A DNA stretch of 64,000 bases. Origin: Carnimonas nigrificans ATCC BAA-78. Lineage in GTDB: Bacteria; Pseudomonadota; Gammaproteobacteria; Pseudomonadales; Halomonadaceae. Below, piece after piece: positions 58,069 through 64,000 of this stretch; positions within the stretch are counted from its first letter, which is position 1, and each line of letters starts with the position of its first letter. The position numbers were made by a program, and so were the translations under genes. A model generated the notes under the pieces. The model had not been told where the DNA came from. It ran no database searches and saw nothing but the letters and a program-made list of their open reading frames with translations. The stretch is from NCBI RefSeq assembly GCF_000526695.1, contig NZ_JAGO01000010.1:248001-312000 (forward strand). Reading direction: 5' to 3'.

Positions 58069-59598
58069 ATGGACGACAAGATGAGCAAGCGCCCGAATAT
58101 ATTGATAGTGATTGCCGATCAGGTGAATGGCCGCCTGTTCGAAAATGGCCCCGCTGACTACCTGAAAGTGCCTCACTTGCGCCAATGGTTCGCGCAGGCG
58201 ACCAATTTTTCCAACAGCTATACCGGCAGCCCGCTCTGCTCACCAGCCAGGGCATCGCTGATGACGGGGCAGCTTCCTTCCCATACAGGCGTCTACGACA
58301 ATGCCGCCGAATTTCCTTCCAGCCTGCCCACCTACGCCCACCACCTGCGCCGTGCCGGCTATCAGACCCTTTTGTCGGGCAAGATGCACTTTGTCGGCCC
58401 CGATCAGCTGCACGGCTTCGAGAAACGCCTGACCACCGATGTCTATCCCGCTGATTTCGGCTGGACGCCCGACTATCGCAAGCCGGGCGAGCGCATCGAC
58501 TGGTGGTATCACAACCTGGGGTCGGTGACCGGCGCAGGCGTGGCGGAAACCTCAAACCAGCTTGAATATGACGACGAAGTAGCCTTCTTTGCCGAGCAGG
58601 CACTCTTCAATCTGGCGCGTGGTCACGATCAGCGCCCCTGGTGCCTGACGGTCAGCTTCACCCATCCTCACGATCCTTATGTAGCGCGCCGCAGCTACTG
58701 GGATCGCTACGAAGAGTGCCCCGCCCTGCTGCCAGAGATTCCTGCCGTCCCCTTCCAGCAGCAGGATGCCCACTCGCAGCGGCTGATGAAGGCCAGTGAA
58801 TTCGAGAAATTCGACATTACTGACACCGATATTCAGCGGGCGCGGCGCGGCTATTTCGCCAATCTGTCGTTTATCGACGAGAAGTTCGGTTCACTACTGA
58901 ATGTGCTAGAACGCACCCGCATGCGCGACAACACCATCGTGCTGTTTCTGTCTGACCACGGCGACATGCTTGGCGAGCGCGGTCTGTGGTTCAAGATGAG
59001 CCCTCGCGAAGGTTCATCGCGCGTGCCGTTCGCCATCCAGCTTCCCGGACAGAGCGGCCGCACCATTGAGACGCCCGTCTCCACTCTCGATCTGACCTCA
59101 ACGCTGGCTGATCTGGTGGGCATTGATCTGAGCGAGGTCAGCCCCTGGAGCGACGGTGAGTCGCTGCTGCCATTGATGCGCGCTGAAGGCGGCCATGCGC
59201 CGGTGGCAATGGAGTACGCAGCCGAAGGCACAGAAGCGCCGCTGGTGACACTGCGCGACGGTCGTTTCAAGTACAACCATTGTGAAATTGACCCGCCGCA
59301 GCTTTTTGACCTTGAAAATGACCCGCATGAATCCCACAACCTGATAGAGGAAGAGGAGTACGCTGAGTTGGCTGCCCGCTTCGCTGAACGCATTGCCAAG
59401 CGCTGGGACATGGCCCGCTTCGATCGGGAAGTACGCGAAAGCCAGGCGCGGCGTCTGGTGGTTTATGAGGCGCTGCGTCAAGGCCACTACTTCCCGTGGG
59501 ATTATCAGCCCTTGCAGGCCGCCAGCGAGCGCTATATGCGCAACCACATGGATCTCAATACGCTGGAAGAAGATCAGCGTTTTCCGCGTGGCGAATAG
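58069..59598 (+). CDS. betC: choline-sulfatase-like sulfatase
   Basis: This type I sulfatase has the formylglycine site GSPLCSPARASLMTG (Cys modified post-translationally). The DNAAEFPSSLPTYAHHLR stretch and FLSDHGDMLGERGLWFKMS are close to BetC choline sulfatase. It hydrolyses choline-O-sulfate to choline and sulfate, for osmoprotection or as a sulfur source. The 509-residue length fits. ATGs at 58069 and 58081 both work; ORF extension to 57928 is not credible. No BetABT/BetI genes are nearby. A maturation enzyme would be needed elsewhere. Confidence 0.8.
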   Translation: MDDKMSKRPNILIVIADQVNGRLFENGPADYLKVPHLRQWFAQATNFSNSYTGSPLCSPARASLMTGQLPSHTGVYDNAAEFPSSLPTYAHHLRRAGYQTLLSGKMHFVGPDQLHGFEKRLTTDVYPADFGWTPDYRKPGERIDWWYHNLGSVTGAGVAETSNQLEYDDEVAFFAEQALFNLARGHDQRPWCLTVSFTHPHDPYVARRSYWDRYEECPALLPEIPAVPFQQQDAHSQRLMKASEFEKFDITDTDIQRARRGYFANLSFIDEKFGSLLNVLERTRMRDNTIVLFLSDHGDMLGERGLWFKMSPREGSSRVPFAIQLPGQSGRTIETPVSTLDLTSTLADLVGIDLSEVSPWSDGESLLPLMRAEGGHAPVAMEYAAEGTEAPLVTLRDGRFKYNHCEIDPPQLFDLENDPHESHNLIEEEEYAELAARFAERIAKRWDMARFDREVRESQARRLVVYEALRQGHYFPWDYQPLQAASERYMRNHMDLNTLEEDQRFPRGE

Positions 59599-59719
59599 CG
59601 AGGCGAGCAGGAACAGCCCCCGTTTCCAGGTACTGAATCGCCAGGTACTGGGGGCAAATCGCCAATGTGTCATCTACTGTCTTTCGATCCACCAATGTCC
59701 CTGGTCATAAGGAGCAGAC

Positions 59720-61093
59720 ATGAGTATGTATCGCACCGTTAACCCTGCCACAGGTGAAGTAGAGAAAGAGTTCGATACCCATACCGACGAGCAGATGTTC
59801 GCCAAACTGGATACCGCTCATGCGTTGTGGAGCAACGATTGGAAATTCCGCTCTTTCGAAGAGCGTCGCAAGATCGTGCAGGGCGCTGCCGAAGTGCTGC
59901 GTCGTGATAAAGAGAAGCACGCACGCCTGATTGCGACCGACATGGGCAAAGCCTACAAGGAAGCCATCGGCGAAATCGAGCTGGCCGCCGATATTCTGGC
60001 CTACTACGCCGACATTGCAGAAGAGACGCTGGCTCCCCAAAAGATCGACACCGATACCGGCAACGCAACCGTGGTCAATCAATCCCTCGGTGTCATCTAC
60101 TGCGTCGAGCCATGGAACTTCCCTTACTATCAGCTGGCGCGCGTGGCAGGCCCCAACCTGATGGCGGGCAACGTGGTGATGGTCAAGCATGCCCCCAGCG
60201 TACCGCAGTGCGCCCTCGGCTTCGAGTCGCTGTTCAAGGACGCTGGCGCGCCGGAAGGGGCCTACACCAACCTGTTCCTCACCAACGATCAGTCCGAACA
60301 GCTCATCGGCCGCTTCGAAGTGCGCGGTGTCGCACTGACCGGCAGTGAGCGCGCCGGTAGCGCCGTAGCCTCTCAGGCAGGCAAGGCGCTCAAGAAAACC
60401 ACCCTTGAGCTGGGCGGCTCCGACGCCTTCATCGTGCTTGATGACGCCGATCTGGATGAAGTCATCCCCTGCGCAGTAGCAGGCCGCATGTCAAACAACG
60501 GCCAGGTCTGCACCGCTGCCAAGCGCATGATCGTCCATGAATCGCTGGTCGATGAATTCACTCGTCGTCTGGGTGAAGCGCTGAAAGAGCTTCACTACGG
60601 CGATCCGCTGGATGAAAACACCACCCATGGCCCGATGAGCAGCGAAGATGCCATGCAGCGTGCCTTGGATCAGGTACAGAAAGCGGTGGATAACGGCGCC
60701 ACGCTGCTCACTGGCGGCAAGCGTATCGACCGCAAGGGCTTCTTTATGGAAGCTGGTATTCTGACCAATGTGAGCAAGGATAACCCGGTCTATTACGAAG
60801 AGATTTTTGGTCCGGTAGCGACCATCTATTCGGTCGCCAGTGAAGAAGAAGCAATTGAGCTTGCCAACGACAGCCCCTACGGTCTGGGCGGCTCGGTTTA
60901 CACCACCAATATCGAACGCGGCGTCAAAGTGGCCGAACTGATCGAAACGGGCATGGTGTTTATCAACAAGCCCACCGATACCGCCCCCGAACTGCCGTTT
61001 GGCGGCGTAGGCAACTCAGGCTATGGCCGTGAGCTTTCCAAATTCGGTATCGAGGAGTTCATCAACCGTAAGCTGATTCACACGCCTTCCTAA
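59720..61093 (+). CDS. NAD(P)-dependent succinate-semialdehyde-type dehydrogenase
   Basis: The 457-residue aldehyde dehydrogenase follows the Sad/GabD short form. EPWNFPYYQLARVAGPNLMAG, the general base in TLELGGSDAF (Glu) and NNGQVCTAAKR (catalytic Cys) are visible. GYGRELSKFGIEEFINRK ends the protein. It oxidises succinate semialdehyde or a related aldehyde to the acid. It lies 121 bases after the sulfatase gene and is closed by a terminator. The GVIYCVEPWNFP wording favours the Sad group. Confidence 0.88.
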   Translation: MSMYRTVNPATGEVEKEFDTHTDEQMFAKLDTAHALWSNDWKFRSFEERRKIVQGAAEVLRRDKEKHARLIATDMGKAYKEAIGEIELAADILAYYADIAEETLAPQKIDTDTGNATVVNQSLGVIYCVEPWNFPYYQLARVAGPNLMAGNVVMVKHAPSVPQCALGFESLFKDAGAPEGAYTNLFLTNDQSEQLIGRFEVRGVALTGSERAGSAVASQAGKALKKTTLELGGSDAFIVLDDADLDEVIPCAVAGRMSNNGQVCTAAKRMIVHESLVDEFTRRLGEALKELHYGDPLDENTTHGPMSSEDAMQRALDQVQKAVDNGATLLTGGKRIDRKGFFMEAGILTNVSKDNPVYYEEIFGPVATIYSVASEEEAIELANDSPYGLGGSVYTTNIERGVKVAELIETGMVFINKPTDTAPELPFGGVGNSGYGRELSKFGIEEFINRKLIHTPS

Positions 61094-61148
61094 GCACAAT
61101 CCGCTATTACCGGTAGTCCCTCGCTAGAGGCTACCGGCACACCCAGAG

Positions 61149-61185
61149 AAGCGCCGATGCTGTAAACCAGCTTCGGCGCTTTTTA
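61149..61185 (+). terminator. rho-independent terminator after the aldehyde dehydrogenase
   Basis: AAGCGCCGA and TCGGCGCTT form a stem followed by TTTTAT. A second stem CCGGTAG / CTACCGG (61110-61137) precedes it. The remainder of 61186-61424 shows nothing else recognisable. Confidence 0.8.
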
Positions 61186-61424
61186 TCGCTTTTAGCTCAG
61201 TTCTACCTCATCACATCAGTTCAGCGAGCAGCACTGCTGCCTGCACCGCTTCCCGCCTGAATATCTTCCCTTCACTCTCACCCGCTGCATCGAATCGCCC
61301 TCGCACCAAACGGCAGCCATCAACGACTTCCCCAAACAGCCCCAGGCACCTGATACGCGGCCAACATTTGCAACCACGCCTTCCGGTGTTATAAGAACTG
61401 GATCAGTGAAGGAGCCTTGACCGC

Positions 61425-62285
61425 GTGAATCTGCGCCACATCGAAATCATCCATGCCATCGTTCAGTACGGCAGCATCTCCTCGGCGGCACGAGCGCTGC
61501 ATGTCTCTCAGCCCAACGTGACCCGCGTACTGGCCCATGCCGAGCAGCAGCTTGGGTTTGCGCTGTTCGAGCGGAGTGCCCAGGGGCTGGTGCCGCGCCC
61601 CGAAACGCTGCGCTTGATTCCCGAGATCGAGCAACTTATGCAGCAGCGCGGTGCCATTGATACCCTGGTGGCTCATCTCAAGCGGGGAGAATCCTGCCAT
61701 TTACGGCTGGGGGCCGCCCAGACACTGGGGCAAACGATCCTCCCGCAGCTACTGCTTAAAGCGCACCAGCAGATGCCGGAAGTAGCCGTTGAGCTGACCA
61801 CCGGCCACTGGGAGACGCTGTGTGATGCCCTTCTGCGCCAGCGTCTCGATGTTGCGCTGGTGTTTGGTCAGCACACCCAGCCCGGCATTCAGCGTGAAGT
61901 GATTGCGACGTGCCCGCTTATGGCACTGCTCCCCCCCGGTACTCCGCCTCGCAGCACGATCCGACTCGACGAGCTGGGGCATTCGCCAGTGTTGATGCAG
62001 CCGCAGGACCCGCTGGGAACGCTGCTGCACTCAGCGCTTGAGCACCACGCCATCGAGCTGCACTCCCCCTGGCTGATCCAGTCCTATACCGTGATCGCCG
62101 AAATGGTCGCGCTGGGCGCAGGCATCGGCGTCGTGGACGCTTTTACCGCCCGCCGCTATCCGCAGCTACACAGTGTTCCGCTTACTCCCGCTCTCACCGG
62201 CGAGATTTCACTGATTACCCTCGCACGCCAGCAGCTATCCTTGCCCGCCGAAACGCTCTGTCAGCTCTTGCGCCACCACCTTTGA
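61425..62285 (+). CDS. LysR-family regulator, probable controller of the following genes
   Basis: The 286-residue LysR protein has the HTH YGSISSAARALHVSQPNVTRVLAHAEQQLG and an effector domain beginning RLGAAQTLGQTILPQ. It starts at GTG with AAGGAG upstream. It precedes the DUF1611 gene and the epimerase gene in the same direction, the place of the regulator in D-glutamate-type clusters. It may sense N-acetyl-D-glutamate or D-glutamate; this is inference from position. Confidence 0.85.
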   Translation: MNLRHIEIIHAIVQYGSISSAARALHVSQPNVTRVLAHAEQQLGFALFERSAQGLVPRPETLRLIPEIEQLMQQRGAIDTLVAHLKRGESCHLRLGAAQTLGQTILPQLLLKAHQQMPEVAVELTTGHWETLCDALLRQRLDVALVFGQHTQPGIQREVIATCPLMALLPPGTPPRSTIRLDELGHSPVLMQPQDPLGTLLHSALEHHAIELHSPWLIQSYTVIAEMVALGAGIGVVDAFTARRYPQLHSVPLTPALTGEISLITLARQQLSLPAETLCQLLRHHL

Positions 62286-62424
62286 AAAGCCGCCGTCGCT
62301 TCATCTGACCATTGCCCATAACCTGGGGTTATTGCGCGGCGTCAAACAGGTATTCGTATTCCCCCCTTCATCTCTGAATACTAAGGACTTGACTGAACTC
62401 TCCTTCGATCAGGTGCCTTTCAAC

Positions 62425-63435
62425 ATGCAGATTCCCCAACCGTACCTTCTGTTTCTTGGTGATGTGAGTGATCCTCTCGCGATCAAAATGGCGCGAGGCA
62501 TCCATAGCTGGCGCCCCGAAGCCTGCATTGGTCAGTTACGCCTGAATCAGGAGACCCCATCAGTCGGCATCAGTGATCTGACGCTTGCACAGGGGCGTGA
62601 AGGAGGTGCCAAAACCTTGGTGATCGGCACCACCAACGCAGGCGGCAAGCTGCCGCAGCACTGGCTCGATACGTTGCTGGAAGCCGTCGAATGCGGCTAT
62701 CACGTTGCCAGCGGCATGCACCAGCGTTTGTCTGATATTGCACCGCTGGCGGAAGCTGCGCGCAGAAAAGCTGTCGAGCTATTCGATATTCGTCACTCGG
62801 CCCCCCTGCTTGATGTGGGTAACGGTAAAAAACGCAGCGGCAAGCGGATACTCACCGTCGGGCTGGATTGTGCGGTGGGCAAGATGTTCTCGGCACTGGC
62901 GATTGAACAGGAGCTGAATGCACGCGGGCTGAACAGCGATTTCCGCGCCACGGGGCAAAGCGGCATTCTGATCGAAGGCAGCGGTATCGCCATTGATGCC
63001 GTAGTGGCCGACTTCATTTCCGGCGCAGTGGAACAGCTTGCGCCCGATGCCAGTGACGACCACTGGGATGTGATCGAAGGCCAGGGCTCGCTCTACAACC
63101 CCAGTTTTGCAGGGGTCAGCATGGGGCTTTTACACGGCGCCCAGCCAGATTATTTGGTGATGTGCCATGAATTTGAGCGTCCGCATATGCGCCACCTTCC
63201 CCACTTTTCACTGCCTTCCTATGAAGAGTGCGTCAACGCCAACCTGGTTCATGCACGCACCACGAATCCCAATGTGCGGCTGGCGGGCTTCTCGATCAAC
63301 ACCTCCAATGTCGATGAAAAACGTGCCCGTGCCCACCTGGCAGAACTTGAGGAAAAATTTGGTGTGCCCGCCACCGATCCAGTGCGCTTTGGCATTGCGC
63401 CGGTGATTGATTCACTGCTCGCCATGGATGCGTGA
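62425..63435 (+). CDS. dgcN: DUF1611 protein, probable D-glutamate N-acetyltransferase
   Basis: The 336-residue protein has the DUF1611 N-terminal domain (LLFLGDVSDPLAIKMARGI) and the P-loop-like VGLDCAVGKMFSALAI. VIEGQGSLYNPSFAGVSMG and MCHEFERPHMRH, typical of the family, follow. In marine proteobacteria, proteins of this type (DgcN) acetylate D-glutamate and work with DgcA, a racemase of N-acetylglutamate. The adjacent epimerase gene makes the assignment likely, but DUF1611 proteins elsewhere have other context. The start at 62425 has AGGTG upstream. Confidence 0.75.
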   Translation: MQIPQPYLLFLGDVSDPLAIKMARGIHSWRPEACIGQLRLNQETPSVGISDLTLAQGREGGAKTLVIGTTNAGGKLPQHWLDTLLEAVECGYHVASGMHQRLSDIAPLAEAARRKAVELFDIRHSAPLLDVGNGKKRSGKRILTVGLDCAVGKMFSALAIEQELNARGLNSDFRATGQSGILIEGSGIAIDAVVADFISGAVEQLAPDASDDHWDVIEGQGSLYNPSFAGVSMGLLHGAQPDYLVMCHEFERPHMRHLPHFSLPSYEECVNANLVHARTTNPNVRLAGFSINTSNVDEKRARAHLAELEEKFGVPATDPVRFGIAPVIDSLLAMDA

Positions 63436-63441
63436 ATATTG

Positions 63442-64000
63442 ATGACCTTCTCCAGCGATTACGCCTTCCAGAAGCTGCCATTGGCGCGCCCGTTTGCCAT
63501 TGCACGCGGCACCCGCACCGCCGTCGACGTGGTACGGGTAACGCTGAGCGATGGCAAGCATCACGTTACCGCTGAAGCCACACCCACGCCCCGCTATGGT
63601 GATACCTGCGAGGCGGTCGAGCGGGCTCTTCAGCACTATCAGCCATTGCTTTTGCAGCAGTTGAATAACCACGGTCAGGTGACGACTGCCAGAGAGTGGC
63701 TGAATGCCAACATGGCAGCAGGAACCGCTCGCAATGCGCTGGACTGCGCCCTGTGGCTACTCGAAGCCAAACAGCAGCACACTTCGCTGGAAAACCTGGT
63801 CGCCCAGGCACTGGATGAACCACCGCTCACCTACGAGCAGATCAAGACCGTGCAGACCGTCGGCATTGATAGCCCAGCGGCCATGGCACTCGATGCCCGC
63901 GCCCAGTTCGACAAGGGCATCCGACTGCTCAAGATCAAGCTGAATGGTGAGCAGATTGAGGAGCGTATGCGCGCGATTCGGCGCGCCGTGCCCGAAACGC
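63442..64000 (+). CDS. dgcA: enolase-superfamily epimerase (DgcA/dipeptide epimerase type), 5' part only
   Basis: Only the first 186 residues lie in the window. The enolase-superfamily capping domain starts MTFSSDYAFQKLPLARPFAI with ARGTRT, and AAGTARNALDCALWLLEAKQ follows. The barrel begins with the catalytic lysine pair in LLKIKLNG. This matches L-Ala-D/L-Glu epimerase relatives. Next to a DUF1611 gene, N-acetyl-D-glutamate racemase is the best guess. The start lies 7 bases past the DUF1611 stop, so the two are co-transcribed. Confidence 0.8.
   Translation, partial: MTFSSDYAFQKLPLARPFAIARGTRTAVDVVRVTLSDGKHHVTAEATPTPRYGDTCEAVERALQHYQPLLLQQLNNHGQVTTAREWLNANMAAGTARNALDCALWLLEAKQQHTSLENLVAQALDEPPLTYEQIKTVQTVGIDSPAAMALDARAQFDKGIRLLKIKLNGEQIEERMRAIRRAVPET

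Overview
The window looks like chromosome from a gamma-proteobacterium, most likely of the Halomonadaceae/Oceanospirillales kind. This is inferred from protein character: the parE/parC/serB block with a yqiA-type esterase, cmoA/cmoB/cmoM, a carboxynorspermidine pathway, and a Pseudomonas-like LeuA start. No 16S gene is present to confirm it. Most genes are GC-rich housekeeping or catabolic genes. Several clearly AT-richer blocks (about 12.8-13.6 kb, 15.2-15.8 kb, 23.8-30.8 kb and 38-40.4 kb) look acquired.

Layout. 1-2.8 kb: the 5' end of leuA behind a leader peptide and attenuator, then a Fur-controlled siderophore receptor. 2.9-10.5 kb: serB, parC, parE, a yqiA-like esterase and pgi, all on the minus strand. 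10.7-16.9 kb: cmoA-cmoB, then an accessory patch. In it the last ~195 bp of cmoB are repeated 1.7 kb downstream, enclosing a ParB-like remnant, an unrecognised anchored protein and a truncated ORF. A decayed IS481-type element, an AT-rich membrane protein and a HemS-like haem protein follow. 17-23.5 kb: a small Cys-rich protein, cysDN, cpdA, and the carboxynorspermidine decarboxylase/dehydrogenase pair. 23.8-30.5 kb: an AT-rich pentulose operon (DeoR-type regulator, three-part ABC importer, L-ribulose-5-phosphate 4-epimerase, ribulokinase). 31-37.9 kb: a YgiW-like OB-fold protein, yqiB, nudF, greB, a Zn alcohol dehydrogenase, a DUF4136 lipoprotein, rsmC, cmoM and tRNA-Arg(CCT). 38-40.6 kb: an AT-rich symporter block directly 3' of the tRNA. 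40.6-48.8 kb: a three-subunit FAD/[3Fe-4S]/cytochrome c sugar dehydrogenase, a DctA-like carrier, a sugar kinase of the BadF/NAGK group and an exported gluconolactonase-like protein. 49-64 kb: a LysE exporter, YceI, a YecD-like hydrolase, mmuM, a flavin monooxygenase, a YebC protein, a LysR, YbaN, an aldo/keto reductase, a choline-sulfatase-like enzyme and a succinate-semialdehyde-type dehydrogenase. The window ends in a LysR - DUF1611 - enolase-superfamily epimerase set that matches the DgcN/DgcA D-glutamate route.

How the genes work together. CmoA, CmoB and CmoM together make (methoxy)carboxymethoxyuridine-34 in tRNA. The ribulose operon is a self-contained uptake-and-phosphorylation unit, but no isomerase gene is present in the window. 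The periplasm-facing dehydrogenase and the exported lactonase would together oxidise a sugar or polyol outside the cytoplasm and feed electrons to the respiratory chain. No obviously new defence system, CRISPR array or prophage is visible. The most unusual items are the leuA attenuator with a branched-chain-residue-rich leader peptide, the cmoB 3'-end duplication that marks a mobile insertion, paired operator-like palindromes upstream of the pentulose operon, and the cluster ending in the DUF1611 gene.
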